Shown: piece after piece, positions 1-9,736 of the stretch
Layout of the letters: the number at the start of each line of letters is the position of its first letter
How positions within the stretch are numbered: the stretch's first letter is position 1
Assembly (NCBI GenBank): GCA_009783265.1
Contig: WRHM01000001.1
Span: forward strand, 310,001-374,000
Reading direction: 5' to 3'
DNA: 64,000 bases
Source: Oscillospiraceae bacterium
GTDB taxonomy: Bacteria > Bacillota > Clostridia > Oscillospirales > WRJC01
Position numbers and translations under genes: made by a program
Notes under the pieces: model-generated
Database searches by the model: none
Told to the model about the DNA's origin: nothing
The model's input: only the letters and a program-made list of their open reading frames with translations

Positions 1-2
1 TT

Positions 3-1520
3 TTGTTGGTATTGATAGGCATAATACTGTTTTCTCTGGGTTCATGCGCTAAAGACAGCGCGGTTAATTCAAACGACGGGGATAATAATAATCCGGATAT
101 AGCAAATAACGCGGATAATGGCGACGACAATAATTCTTCGGATACGGATACGACAAATACAGATGCTACTAAAACTGATAAGTGGGCGCGTGAACCGATA
201 AATCTGCCCGAAACTGATTTCGGCGGCAGGGAATTCAGAGTTATAACCGGAAACGTAACAGATGAAAACAGAATGTACGACAAATTTTCAACCGAAGAAC
301 AGAGCGGCGAGCCTATCAACGACGCTTTATATACGCGCAGGCTTCATGTCGAAGAAAAATTTAATATAACTATGATAACTACCCCGTCAGCTTCGGCTCC
401 TGCGGATGTCGCGAAAAAAAGCATACTCGCCGGGGACGACAGTTATGATTTGATCATGGATATAATCAACAATGTGAAGAATCTGGGGAGCCAGCATTTG
501 CTTGCGGATTTATTTACTGTGCCGTATATAAAAGACGATTTAGATAAACCATGGTGGGATCAGGCAATGATCAGGGATTTGGCGATAAACGGCAAGCTTT
601 ATTTTCAGGCGGGAGATATAGTTTTAAGGGATAAATTAAGATTGTCATGCCTGTATTTTAATAAAGACATGTGCAAATCCATAGGCATAGATTATCCGTA
701 TCAGTATGTTTATGACGGAACATGGACGATAGACAAACTGATGGAAATCACAAAAGGCGTAAACAAAGATTTAAACGGCGACGGAATCATGGACCAGTAT
801 GACCAGTGGGGATTTATGTCGCAGTATGAATTTGCGCTGCACCTGTTTGAAGCATCGGGAGAAACTACGGTGAGCCTCAACAGCGACGGTGTGCCGGAAA
901 TAACGATGAACACCCCGCGCGCTCTTGATGTTATACAAAAAGCCCTGACATTCTGTGCCGACCCGGAAGCGATGTTCATGGCTGACACGATAAAAGGCGC
1001 GGCTGATATATGGATTCAGGCGAGCGCATATTATCAGGAGGACAGGTTTTTGATACGCGCGAGTCTGTTTGAGCCGATCGCGCGCGACTTAAGGGCTATG
1101 CCGACGGATTTCGGGGTAGTGCCTACGCCTAAATATAACGAACAGCAGGAAAATTATTATACTTACGCTGAATTCAACGGGCATTCTATAGGGATTCCGA
1201 TGAATGCCGATCTGGAGTTCGCGGGGCTTATAACCGAAGCTCTGGCGTATGAATCCGGGACGACTTTAATGCCCGCGTTTTATGATTTATGCCTGACTTC
1301 GAAAGTTCTGAGGGATAACGAATCCGAGGGTATGCTCGATATTATCTTTAATAACAAAGTTTATGATATAGGATATATTTACGGAATAGGCTCGCTCCCG
1401 ACCATACTTAATAATTTATCAAGTTCCAAAAAAACTGATTTCGTTTCACAGTTTGAAAAATCTCAGGGCTCGATAGAAAAAGCCCTTGAAAAATTTATCG
1501 ATAATTACGATAAAGAATAA
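3..1520 (+). CDS. Extracellular solute-binding lipoprotein, 5' end outside window
   Basis: Family 1-type substrate-binding lipoprotein of an ABC sugar importer, acting on the outer face of the membrane. The reading frame is open to the window edge. The first residues are already the hydrophobic part of a signal peptide followed by lipobox LGSC, and the basic n-region is missing, so the true start lies upstream. An Asn/Asp-rich linker follows the lipid cysteine. Seen: PWWDQ and an EF-hand-like DLNGDGIMDQYD loop, both also present in the paralogues near 56-59 kb, and a late RAMPTDFGVVP block matching their RGMEMDFGIIP. Permease genes could lie to the left, out of view. The substrate is unknown; an oligosaccharide is inferred from the family only. 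Confidence 0.85.
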   Translation: MLVLIGIILFSLGSCAKDSAVNSNDGDNNNPDIANNADNGDDNNSSDTDTTNTDATKTDKWAREPINLPETDFGGREFRVITGNVTDENRMYDKFSTEEQSGEPINDALYTRRLHVEEKFNITMITTPSASAPADVAKKSILAGDDSYDLIMDIINNVKNLGSQHLLADLFTVPYIKDDLDKPWWDQAMIRDLAINGKLYFQAGDIVLRDKLRLSCLYFNKDMCKSIGIDYPYQYVYDGTWTIDKLMEITKGVNKDLNGDGIMDQYDQWGFMSQYEFALHLFEASGETTVSLNSDGVPEITMNTPRALDVIQKALTFCADPEAMFMADTIKGAADIWIQASAYYQEDRFLIRASLFEPIARDLRAMPTDFGVVPTPKYNEQQENYYTYAEFNGHSIGIPMNADLEFAGLITEALAYESGTTLMPAFYDLCLTSKVLRDNESEGMLDIIFNNKVYDIGYIYGIGSLPTILNNLSSSKKTDFVSQFEKSQGSIEKALEKFIDNYDKE

Positions 1521-1551
1521 AATAAAATAAAAAAGGCAGATATTTAATTTA

Positions 1552-4113
1552 ATGGTCGAGATAAGAACGGCGAAAAACTGCGGGTTTTGTTTCGGGGTGA
1601 GAAAAGCGGTCGATGTTTTGCTCGGCGAAATGGCCGAAGCTGAAAAAGACGGCGGCAGAGCAATTTATTTAATGGGAAAAATTATCCACAACGATAATTT
1701 TATCAGACAAATTATATCAGGTGGAGTAATTATCATAGACGACTATGGGGATACCGGTAGGATTTGCGATAATTCAGTTATAGTTATAAGGGCTCACGGG
1801 ATACCGAAAACAGTTTTTGAGCGTTTAAAAGAAATGCGGGAGCAAAAAAACTTAAAAATAGTTGACGCGACCTGCGAATGCGTCAGGAAAATGCATAAAA
1901 TAGCCGAAGAAAACACAAATCAAAATACTTTTAGTTTGATACTGGGGGATAAAACACATCCTGAAATTATCGCGCTTGACAGTTATACAAACGGAGAAAG
2001 GCAGATTTTAAGAAATTTTGAAGAGCTTACGGGTGATTTTGACTTAACTGAAATATTAAATAAAAATATCAAAAAATTAATTATATTGGCACAAACTACG
2101 CATAATATAAAAGACTATATAAAATGCAGGGACTATATAAAAGAAAAATGCGTGGGAACAGTTACAGAAGCGGTTTTTTTCGACACAATATGCGGCGCGA
2201 CAGGAAAAATGCAGGCGGAGGCCGAGTTTTTGGCCAAAGAAAGCGACGTAATGATTGTTGTGGGGGACCAGAGCAGTTCAAACACTAAAAAACTATATGA
2301 AATCTGCGAAAAAAACTGCGCTAATTCTTTTATTGTCGAAACTTCAGAGCAACTGCCTTTTAATATATTAAAAAATAATCTGAAAGATTTAAAAGATTCA
2401 AAAGATTCAAAAAAAGGAAAGGATGCTGTGAGAGTTAGTATAACTGCGGGGGCTTCAACTCCTGACAGTATTATTATGGAGGTAAAAAAAATTATGACGG
2501 ACAATATAAACAATACTGAAAACGGCGGGATAATTGAAAATATTGAGGAAAGGGCTGTTGTCTCTGAAAATGCGGATGTAGTAGTGGGTGTGGATGAAAA
2601 CGTGAATGAAAATAAAAATGAGAATAATAATATAGATTCGACAAACGTGAACGACGACGATAAAAGTTTTGCCGAACTGCTTGACGAGACGTTTGCGACT
2701 TTAAGCAGGGGCGACAGGATCAAGGGTATTATATCGTATATTTCTGACGGCGAAATTCATGTCGATCTGGGATATAAATATACGGGGATACTCGCTTTTG
2801 ACGAAGTGACGGACGATTCCTCGGTTGATTTGAAAGAAATGTTCAAAGTCGGAGACGAAATTGAAACGCAGGTCATAAAAACAAACGACCAGGAAGGAAT
2901 TGCGCTTTTATCGAAGAAAAGAATCGATTCGTCTGATACCTGGGACAAAATCATACAGTTTCATGAAGAAGGCACGGTCGTCGAGGGCAAAGTCGTTCAG
3001 GTCGTAAACGGCGGGATTATTGTTCTTATAGATTCTATAAAAGTATTTGTGCCCGCGTCTCATGCGGACGTTTCAAAAGATACTGACTTGCAGACGCTTA
3101 TCGGCAAAAAAGTCAAAGTCAAAGTAATTGATATAAACACAGTTAAGCGCAGGGCAATAGCTTCTATCAGAAATGCCTCAATGGAAGAAAGAAAAGCAAA
3201 CGAAGATAAAATCTGGAGTGAAGTTGAAATCAACAAGAAGTACGAGGGCGTTGTAAAATCTATAGCTAATTACGGCGCGTTTGTCGATATAGGCGGAATC
3301 GACGGAATGGTACATTTGTCCGAGCTTTCATGGAGCAGGATAAAACACCCGACTGAAATTGTCCAGATCGGCGATAAAATACAGGTTTATATAAAAGACT
3401 TTGACACGGAGAAAAGGCGCATATCTCTGGGTTATAAAGATGCCAGCGAAAATCCGTGGACAAAATTTACTGCTGAGACAAAGGTCGGCGACGTTGTTGA
3501 CGTAAAGATATTAAATACTACGCCGTTCGGAGCGTTCGCAGAAATTGTTCCGGGAGTAGACGGTCTTATTCACATATCGCAGATAGCGAACAAAAAGATT
3601 TCAAAGCCTTCTGAAATTTTAAATATCGGGGATATTGTTCAGGTCAAAATAACAGAGATAAACCCTGAAGCAAAGAAAATATCGCTGTCAATACGCGCAT
3701 TGCTCGAACCGGAACAGATTCCGGAGACGGCGACAGCAGATATTGATGATATTGATATTAATATTGAACCTGAAGCCGTTGAAATTATAACTGAAACCAA
3801 AGAAAAAGCTGAAGCTGTGGCTGAGATCGAAATTGAGATTGAACCTGAAATCAAAGTTGAAGCTGTGGCTAACGGCAGTTTGGAAGAACCGGTTGGAACG
3901 TCTGATCCGGTTGAAGCGCCGGAATCAAGTGAAGTACCTGAAATAACTGAAGCAGTCGAAGCACCGGTTGAGAAAGAAAAAGAAAATAAAGAAAACGCGG
4001 AAGATGAAACCAAAGAAAATGCCGGGGAAGAGATAAAAAAAGTAAAGAGGACAAGAAAGCCAAAAGTAAAAGAAGACAGCGAAGTTAAAGAAATAAAAGA
4101 AGATAAAGAATAA
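1552..4113 (+). CDS. ispH: IspH (HMB-PP reductase) fused to four S1 RNA-binding domains
   Basis: The N-terminal part (about residues 1-313) is the 4Fe-4S enzyme of the last MEP-pathway step, giving IPP and DMAPP. The three cluster cysteines are visible in CGFCFGV, DATCECV and DTICGAT, and the substrate histidines in RAHGIP and THPE. After a short Asn-rich linker come four S1 domains (about 388-455, 474-540, 562-632 and 645-715), then an acidic Glu/Lys/Val-rich tail of about 135 residues. IspH-S1 fusions are known in Clostridia, where the S1 part is annotated as ribosomal protein S1. An in-frame ATG at 2494 after GGAGG at 2478-2482 may let the S1 part be made alone. It lies 31 bp after the lipoprotein gene. 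Confidence 0.95.
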   Translation: MVEIRTAKNCGFCFGVRKAVDVLLGEMAEAEKDGGRAIYLMGKIIHNDNFIRQIISGGVIIIDDYGDTGRICDNSVIVIRAHGIPKTVFERLKEMREQKNLKIVDATCECVRKMHKIAEENTNQNTFSLILGDKTHPEIIALDSYTNGERQILRNFEELTGDFDLTEILNKNIKKLIILAQTTHNIKDYIKCRDYIKEKCVGTVTEAVFFDTICGATGKMQAEAEFLAKESDVMIVVGDQSSSNTKKLYEICEKNCANSFIVETSEQLPFNILKNNLKDLKDSKDSKKGKDAVRVSITAGASTPDSIIMEVKKIMTDNINNTENGGIIENIEERAVVSENADVVVGVDENVNENKNENNNIDSTNVNDDDKSFAELLDETFATLSRGDRIKGIISYISDGEIHVDLGYKYTGILAFDEVTDDSSVDLKEMFKVGDEIETQVIKTNDQEGIALLSKKRIDSSDTWDKIIQFHEEGTVVEGKVVQVVNGGIIVLIDSIKVFVPASHADVSKDTDLQTLIGKKVKVKVIDINTVKRRAIASIRNASMEERKANEDKIWSEVEINKKYEGVVKSIANYGAFVDIGGIDGMVHLSELSWSRIKHPTEIVQIGDKIQVYIKDFDTEKRRISLGYKDASENPWTKFTAETKVGDVVDVKILNTTPFGAFAEIVPGVDGLIHISQIANKKISKPSEILNIGDIVQVKITEINPEAKKISLSIRALLEPEQIPETATADIDDIDINIEPEAVEIITETKEKAEAVAEIEIEIEPEIKVEAVANGSLEEPVGTSDPVEAPESSEVPEITEAVEAPVEKEKENKENAEDETKENAGEEIKKVKRTRKPKVKEDSEVKEIKEDKE

Positions 4114-4150
4114 ATTATATAAACAAAGCTGTAAAGATTATATATTTTAG

Positions 4151-4239
4151 GTAGGGCGTGACGCCCTCGGCACGCCGCAAATCTGATTTTTGTATCGGGT
4201 TATTATGTCGGCGGGCGCGTCGAGGATGCCGCGCCCTAT
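4151..4239. repeat. Palindromic element family A, full-length copy
   Basis: GC-rich arms flank a core that begins AAATCTGATTTTTGTATCGG. The same core order occurs in the copies at 29403-29490 and 59111-59194. It lies between ispH-S1 and the UROD-like gene and could also act as a weak transcription terminator or mRNA stabiliser. Confidence 0.8.
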
Positions 4240-4299
4240 AATATTAAATTTTCGGTTATGCAGAAGATATAATAAATAATATCGGAGGGATTAATAAAT

Positions 4300-5565
4300 A
4301 TGTCAAATTATCAAAAAGAAAAAGAAATTTTGCGGAATCTTGCAAAAAAAGTCGCGGAAATAAGCGAATTGCCAATACAGGACAAAACTTTTAAAGCGTG
4401 GAAAGGCTTGAACTCTCTTAAACCTGAACGCCCTATGTTTATGATTGACCAACTCCCGTGGGGCGAACTGAGCAGGGACGGCGAAATGAATCTTGAATGC
4501 GAGGACTGGCTTGCCCGAAATTTTGAGTGGCAGCTAAAAGAAACTCTATACAGGTGGAATCATATTCAGGACGACAGAGTTGTGGAAAATAAAATCAGAG
4601 TCCCCAAAGCGATAAATAACACAGGCTTCGGCATGTCTATACAAGAGGACAGAATACCCGGACAATCCGGCACAGCCGCAGACAGCCACGATTATAAAGA
4701 TATTCTGAAAAACGAAGATGATATAGAGAAAATCCAGACCCCGAAGATTTCTGAGGATAAAGAAGCGTCGAAAAAATGGCTGGAAACGGCAAAAGATATT
4801 TTCGGCGGTATTATGCGTGTAACTCAGGGCGGCGCAAACGCCGAATACGGACATGTATGGGACGTTGTCAGCACATGGCACGGAATCGAGGAGTGCATGT
4901 ATGATATAGCCGACAGACCTGAGTTTATACATAAAATACTTGATAAAATGTTTGGATTATATTTGTATCAGTTAGACGAATACGAAAAACTCGGGGCGAT
5001 AGACGCGGGAAACCCGTTGATTCACTGCACCGGAGCTTATACTGACGAACTGCCGGGATATAACGGCGAGAGCGATGAAGAACTCGAAAAGTTAAGATAT
5101 TCTGCGAAAAATATATGGACTATGGGGGCCGCGCAGTTATTTTCTATGGTTTCACCGGAAGTTCACGACGAATTTGAGATTGCGTATCAGATGAAATGGT
5201 ACGCGAGGTTCGGGCTGGGATATTACGGCTGCTGCGAGCCTCTGGACAGAAAGATTCACGTTATCGCGAAACTGCCCAATGTCAGGAAAATTTCGATGAG
5301 CCCGTGGGTCGATATGGAGAGAGGCGCGGAAGCGATGGCGGGGAGATTTGTCTTTTCAAGAAAGCCTAATCCGGCGTTTTTATCAAGTGATACTGCATGG
5401 ATTCCCGAACTTGTCAAAAAAGATTTAGTTGACGCTTACACGATTGCAGGAAAATACGGCAACCCGTGCGAGCTTATACTCAAAGACGTTAGCACAACGG
5501 GAAATAAGCCCGAAAGATTGTGGGAATGGGCAAAGATTGCGGCAGAAGTCTGCGGAAGGGGATAA
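4300..5565 (+). CDS. UROD-superfamily-like protein of unknown substrate
   Basis: A 421-residue protein that resembles the uroporphyrinogen decarboxylase/methyltransferase superfamily in length, the HGIEECMYDIADRPEFI segment and its neighbourhood. It lacks the N-terminal Arg-rich porphyrin signature of HemE. The zinc-type HxC motif of the MtaA-like methyltransferases is replaced by a GCCE stretch. CGGAGGG at 4283-4289 is a strong ribosome-binding site for this ATG. The stop is 6 nt before the following Gfo/Idh oxidoreductase, so the two are probably co-transcribed, suggesting a joint role in breaking down a modified sugar or aromatic compound. The assignment to the superfamily is fairly safe; the reaction is not known. 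Confidence 0.6.
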   Translation: MSNYQKEKEILRNLAKKVAEISELPIQDKTFKAWKGLNSLKPERPMFMIDQLPWGELSRDGEMNLECEDWLARNFEWQLKETLYRWNHIQDDRVVENKIRVPKAINNTGFGMSIQEDRIPGQSGTAADSHDYKDILKNEDDIEKIQTPKISEDKEASKKWLETAKDIFGGIMRVTQGGANAEYGHVWDVVSTWHGIEECMYDIADRPEFIHKILDKMFGLYLYQLDEYEKLGAIDAGNPLIHCTGAYTDELPGYNGESDEELEKLRYSAKNIWTMGAAQLFSMVSPEVHDEFEIAYQMKWYARFGLGYYGCCEPLDRKIHVIAKLPNVRKISMSPWVDMERGAEAMAGRFVFSRKPNPAFLSSDTAWIPELVKKDLVDAYTIAGKYGNPCELILKDVSTTGNKPERLWEWAKIAAEVCGRG

Positions 5566-5571
5566 TACAAT

Positions 5572-6597
5572 ATGCAAAGATTTAAAATAATACTCGCCGG
5601 GTGCGGCGGAATGGGCAACGCATGGATGAATTATATGATAAAGCGCGATGACGTTGAAATTATCGGCTTGTGCGATATAATCATAGAACGCGCCGAAGAT
5701 TATAGACAAAAATATAATTTGTCTGAAAAAACCGGAATTTTCGACGATATAAAAAAAGCCCTCGCAGGGTGTCCCGGAGCAAATCTTGTCGTTGACTGCA
5801 CAACCCCCGACGCGCATGAATTAATCGTTACGTCTGCTATGAATTTTGGGGCGGACGCAATCGGCGAAAAGCCTATGGCTGAGACGAGAGAACAGGCATT
5901 GAACGAAATCGCCGTTTCTGATAAAACCGGCAGGTCTTACGCAATCATGCAGAACAGGATATATTTGCCCGGCATGAGGACTATAAGAAAAGCGCTGGGC
6001 GATAATTTACTCGGACGCTTAGGCTCTGTAAGTTCGGATTTTTTTATAGGCGCGCACTTCGGGGGATTTCGGGACCTAATGGATAACGTTTTGATTTTAG
6101 ACATGGCTGTGCATACTTTTTATCAGGCGAGATTTATAATAGGCTCAAATCCGAAATCTGTCTATTGTCAGGAGTTTAACCCTCCCGGTTCATGGTATAA
6201 AGGCAACGCTTCGGCGATTGCGATATTTGAGTTTGAGAACGGAGTTGTATATGATTACAGGGGATCGTGGTGTTCGGAGGGGTTTAATACTTCATGGGAG
6301 TGCGACTGGCGGTTAATCGGAGAAAAAGGCACGATAAAATGGGACGGAGGCAATTATCTCTCGGCGCAGATAAAAAAAGACGGCGAATCGGGATTCACTG
6401 TCCCGTTTGACGAAATCAAACTCGATTTTATTGATATAGGCAAAAATCACGGCCACGAGGGTTGTTTTGACGAAATGTTTAGCGCATTAATCGAAAAACG
6501 CCCGGCTGAGACTGACTGCCGTGAGAATTATTATTCTATGAACATGGTCTACGGCGCGATAGAAAGTGCGAAATGCGGGAAGAAAGTTATGCTGTAA
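5572..6597 (+). CDS. Gfo/Idh/MocA family NAD(P)-dependent oxidoreductase
   Basis: The N-terminal Rossmann fold has the nucleotide-binding pattern AGCGGMGNAW near residue 8. The family's catalytic EKP appears as GEKPMAET. The C-terminal half is the mixed alpha/beta substrate domain of this family. These enzymes oxidise or reduce sugars, inositols and related polyols in the cytoplasm. The start is 6 nt after the upstream UROD-like gene and uses its end region for ribosome binding, so translation is probably coupled. The 341-residue length is normal. The substrate cannot be read from sequence. Confidence 0.88.
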   Translation: MQRFKIILAGCGGMGNAWMNYMIKRDDVEIIGLCDIIIERAEDYRQKYNLSEKTGIFDDIKKALAGCPGANLVVDCTTPDAHELIVTSAMNFGADAIGEKPMAETREQALNEIAVSDKTGRSYAIMQNRIYLPGMRTIRKALGDNLLGRLGSVSSDFFIGAHFGGFRDLMDNVLILDMAVHTFYQARFIIGSNPKSVYCQEFNPPGSWYKGNASAIAIFEFENGVVYDYRGSWCSEGFNTSWECDWRLIGEKGTIKWDGGNYLSAQIKKDGESGFTVPFDEIKLDFIDIGKNHGHEGCFDEMFSALIEKRPAETDCRENYYSMNMVYGAIESAKCGKKVML

Positions 6598-6669
6598 ATT
6601 CCCGGTATATTCAAGAAAAACAGAAAATTTATATTTACTAATTAAATTAAAACATAAGGAGGAAACATT

Positions 6670-8046
6670 TTGAATAAGTCTGCTAATATTTATTCTGAAG
6701 TCACCCCGGAGATTTTGGAACTGACAAAATTGTGCGCAGAGGGAACTATCGCTCCGGAATTATACACGAAATATAACGTATACAGAGGTTTGCGCGATTT
6801 AAACGGCAACGGCGTCCGCGCCGGGCTTACAAATATTTGCGAGGTAACGGCAAAAGAAGTAATTGACGGCATTGAATATCCCGCCGACGGCAAGCTCTAT
6901 TACAGAGGCATTGAAATACAGGAGCTTGTAAAAGGCTTTATGAATGACAAAAGATTTGGCTTTGAAGAAACTATTTATCTCCTGCTTTTTGGTTCTTTGC
7001 CTAATACAAAACAGCTTGAAGATTTTATGGGTTTACTCAGGTTCTACTGCTCCCTGCCTCCGAAATTTAACCGCGATGTTATTATGAAAATCCCGAGTAC
7101 AGACATGATGAATACTTTAGCCCGCAGCGTGCTGACATTATACGCTTATGACGACAATGCCGACGATATATCGCTGCCTAATGTACTGCGCCAATGCTTG
7201 CAGCTTATCGCAATGTTTCCTATGCTTGCTATATACGGCTATCAGGCATACATGCATTACCACGAAGACCAAAGCCTCGTGATTCATCAGCCAAACCCAA
7301 AATTATCCTACGCAGAAAATATTTTTACTTTACTTCGCCACGACCAGAAGTACACAGAACTTGAGGCGCGTATTTTAGACGCCGCTCTTGTGCTTCACGC
7401 CGAACACGGCGGCGGTAACAATTCTACTTTCGCAATACGCGTGGTCTCGTCTTCGGCGACTGACACTTACAGCGCGGTTGCGGCGGCACTTGGCAGTCTG
7501 AAAGGGCCGAAACACGGCGGCGCGAATATTGAAGTATCGCACATGATGAAAGATTTAAAAGAAAACGTAGCCGATACAACGAACGAAGGTCAAATCGCGG
7601 ATTATCTCAAAAAGCTGCTTCATAAAGAGGCGTTTGACCGTTCGGGGTTAATTTACGGCATTGGACACGCAGTTTATTCTATCAGCGATCCCAGAGCTAT
7701 AGTATTCGAAGATTTTATAAAACAGTTAAGCCGCGACAAAGGGAGAGAGGAAGAATACGCGCTGTATGCAATGGTAGCGCGTCTTGCGCCGGAGCTTATC
7801 GGTTCGGAGCGCAAAATTTATAAAGGCGTCTCGGCAAATATTGATTTCTACAGCGGATTTGTATATGATATGCTTGGTTTACCCGAAGAATTATATACTT
7901 CGATATTTGCTATATCCCGTATGGTTGGCTGGAGTGCGCACAGGCTTGAAGAACTGCACACTTCAAACCGTATTATACGCCCGGCATATAAAGGAGTTTC
8001 AGAGATAAGAGAATATATTCCGCTTGATGAAAGAAAGCAAAATTAA
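6670..8046 (+). CDS. gltA: Citrate synthase
   Basis: Condenses oxaloacetate and acetyl-CoA (or makes 2-methylcitrate from propionyl-CoA). Family motifs are GPKHGGAN, GIGHAVYS and NIDFYSG, carrying the two catalytic histidines and the aspartate. The start is TTG, chosen because AAGGAGG at 6656-6662 lies 7 nt before it. At 458 residues it is the longer clostridial type. In an anaerobe it probably feeds a partial TCA route to 2-oxoglutarate and glutamate; no aconitase or isocitrate dehydrogenase is nearby. A strong hairpin terminator follows at 8089-8112, so the unit ends here. Confidence 0.93.
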   Translation: MNKSANIYSEVTPEILELTKLCAEGTIAPELYTKYNVYRGLRDLNGNGVRAGLTNICEVTAKEVIDGIEYPADGKLYYRGIEIQELVKGFMNDKRFGFEETIYLLLFGSLPNTKQLEDFMGLLRFYCSLPPKFNRDVIMKIPSTDMMNTLARSVLTLYAYDDNADDISLPNVLRQCLQLIAMFPMLAIYGYQAYMHYHEDQSLVIHQPNPKLSYAENIFTLLRHDQKYTELEARILDAALVLHAEHGGGNNSTFAIRVVSSSATDTYSAVAAALGSLKGPKHGGANIEVSHMMKDLKENVADTTNEGQIADYLKKLLHKEAFDRSGLIYGIGHAVYSISDPRAIVFEDFIKQLSRDKGREEEYALYAMVARLAPELIGSERKIYKGVSANIDFYSGFVYDMLGLPEELYTSIFAISRMVGWSAHRLEELHTSNRIIRPAYKGVSEIREYIPLDERKQN

Positions 8047-8088
8047 ATTTCTGTTGTTGAAAATAAATATAAATAAATAAAACTTACA

Positions 8089-8112
8089 GGGCGGCAAATT
8101 GCCGCCCTTTTT
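8089..8112 (+). terminator. Rho-independent terminator after citrate synthase
   Basis: A perfect stem GGGCGGCAA/TTGCCGCCC (8089-8107) is followed at once by five T residues. It lies 42 nt after the gltA stop. Confidence 0.85.
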
Positions 8113-8140
8113 ATTATAGTTATAGTAAAGCAAGTTGAAA

Positions 8141-8257
8141 ACCACCCCGTCAAGCTGACGCTTGCCACCCCTCCACAGAGGGGAATTAGACAAAACGCCG
8201 GAATTGCGCGCAATTCCCCTCTGTGGAGGGGTGCCCGCAGGGCGGGGTGGTTTTCAA
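8141..8257. repeat. Long inverted repeat (family B-like architecture)
   Basis: Two arms of about 45 bp face each other. The left arm reads AACCACCCCGTC ... CCCCTCCACAGAGGGGAATT and the right arm is its near-complement. Each arm has its own small hairpin (CCCCTC/GAGGGG). It lies in the convergent gap between gltA and metA and matches the design, though not the exact sequence, of the AAAGCCCCCTTT family elsewhere in the window. Confidence 0.75.
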
Positions 8258-8283
8258 GTAGAATTATTATATACTCTATTTAT

Positions 8284-9231
8284 CTATTTATATTTGTTTT
8301 GAGGCTCGTAATTTATATCTATCAAATTAATATCATACGGCGTATCCTGATATACAAAATAATTCAGCCAGTTCGAGAAAAGCAGGTGGGCATGTCCCCG
8401 CCATATATTTTTAGGGATAAGACCGGGATTGTCATTGGGAAAATAATTTACCGGAACATCGGGTTTAAGTCCTTTTTCTCTGTCTCTGAAATATTCGAGG
8501 GCCAATGTGTCATAATCATATTCCGAATGCCCGGTTATATAAAACTGGCGCATTTTTTTTGACGCGACTATATGCACGCCGGCTTCGGGAGAAGATGTGA
8601 GAATCTCTAAATCCGGCATTAAATCTATATCTTTTTTTCTGATTTCGGTATATCTCGAATGCGGTGCGTAAAATATCTCGTCAAATCCCCGGACAAGTTC
8701 GTGGCCGGGTTTGTTTACTTCGTGGGCGAATACCCCGGACAGTTTTTTTTCAAGCGGATGTTTGTTTATCCCGTAGTGAAAATAAAGCCCGGCCTGCGCT
8801 CCCCAGCATATATGCAGAGTCGAATAGACGTTTATTTTCGACCATTCCATTATTTCGCAGAGTTCGTCCCAGTAATCGACTTCTTCAAACGGCATTGTCT
8901 CGACGGGCGCGCCGGTTATGATAAGACCGTCGAATTTTTCTTCTTTGATTTGATTAAATGATTTATAAAACGAACCCAGATGTTCAGCGGACGTGTTTTT
9001 AGATTTGTAAGTAGACGTTTGCAGCAATACCACTTCAACCTGAACAGCAATATTTGACAGAAGCCTTATAAGCTGCGTTTCGGTCACTATTTTTGTGGGC
9101 ATTATATTTAAAATAGCGATTTTGAGCGGACGTATATCCTGATGCTCCGCTATTAAATCAAACATAACGAAAATATTTTCTTTTGTGAGGATTTCACCGG
9201 CAGGCAGTCTGTCGGGTATTAATATAGGCAT
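8284..9231 (-). CDS. metAA: Homoserine O-acetyltransferase (MetA type)
   Basis: Acylates homoserine at the start of methionine synthesis. The catalytic triad falls at the family positions: Cys142 in HICWGAQ, then His235 and Glu237 in GHSE. Residue 111 is Glu (GAPVE), which in this family marks acetyl-CoA use; the succinyl-CoA enzymes have Gly (GAPLG). The name homoserine O-succinyltransferase would therefore probably be wrong here. AAGGAG lies 11 nt before the ATG. It stands alone, divergent from nrdD across a 505-bp gap. No S-box (SAM riboswitch) motif was seen upstream. Confidence 0.94.
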   Translation of the reverse strand: MPILIPDRLPAGEILTKENIFVMFDLIAEHQDIRPLKIAILNIMPTKIVTETQLIRLLSNIAVQVEVVLLQTSTYKSKNTSAEHLGSFYKSFNQIKEEKFDGLIITGAPVETMPFEEVDYWDELCEIMEWSKINVYSTLHICWGAQAGLYFHYGINKHPLEKKLSGVFAHEVNKPGHELVRGFDEIFYAPHSRYTEIRKKDIDLMPDLEILTSSPEAGVHIVASKKMRQFYITGHSEYDYDTLALEYFRDREKGLKPDVPVNYFPNDNPGLIPKNIWRGHAHLLFSNWLNYFVYQDTPYDINLIDINYEPQNKYK

Positions 9232-9552
9232 AAATTTATAGCTCCTTTTAGTGCTTTTAATATTATAAGTTTTATATTTTTATAAAAAATAATACAATAA
9301 ACCGACAAAAAAATTGTAAAAATGCAGGGTGAAAATTTGTTCATGGATATTCTAACATAAAAAACATATAAAGATTAAAAATTAATTGTAAACAATTATT
9401 TATTTTTATTTTTCTTGATTTATTAAAAATTAATTTTTAATTATTTGAAACCGCCCATTCTCTCTGTAAATTATATGAAAATCATAAATTTACGCGATGT
9501 AAAATTTCCAGAATTTTGCTGAAAAATTTTTATTTTTTTGTAATTTTATCAC

Positions 9553-9581
9553 TTGACAAACATTACTTGCTGTATTATAAT
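9553..9581 (+). promoter_or_regulatory. Sigma-A promoter of nrdDG
   Basis: TTGACA at 9553-9558, a 17-bp spacer and TATAAT at 9576-9581 form a full consensus. Transcription should start near 9588, about 150 nt before nrdD. Confidence 0.85.
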
Positions 9582-9601
9582 AATTAAGTACGCACAATTT
9601 T

Positions 9602-9623
9602 TTAACACAATATATTGTGTTAA
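9602..9623. promoter_or_regulatory. NrdR box-like perfect palindrome
   Basis: A perfect 22-bp palindrome with core ACACAATATATTGTGT, which fits the known NrdR box pattern (ACAcWATATATWgTGT). It lies just after the expected transcription start of nrdDG, a good place for repression when dATP is high. NrdR boxes usually come in pairs about 31 bp apart; no clear second box was found. The nrdR gene is not in this window. Confidence 0.7.
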
Positions 9624-9736
9624 TTTTTATACAGGTTAAAAAATATATACTAAATACAGTAATTGCAAATTTACGGTAAATTCTTGAAAATTAATAAAAA
9701 TATATAGCAGTTCTGCGGCAAAGGAGAATAAAAAAA

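Larger units (their letters stand above)
9232..9736. other. AT-rich divergent intergenic region between metA and nrdD
   Basis: 505 bp without a gene. The nrdD side holds a consensus promoter and an NrdR-box palindrome, listed separately. The metA side is very AT-rich with a possible weak promoter on the minus strand and no recognisable riboswitch. No tRNA or repeat element was seen. Confidence 0.7.

Noticed and set aside
8659..8961. Plus-strand open frames across metA
   Set aside because: They are in the shadow of a clearly conserved minus-strand gene.
9232..9560. SAM riboswitch upstream of metA
   Set aside because: No S-box or other SAM-binding motif could be found on the minus strand; only AT-rich sequence.
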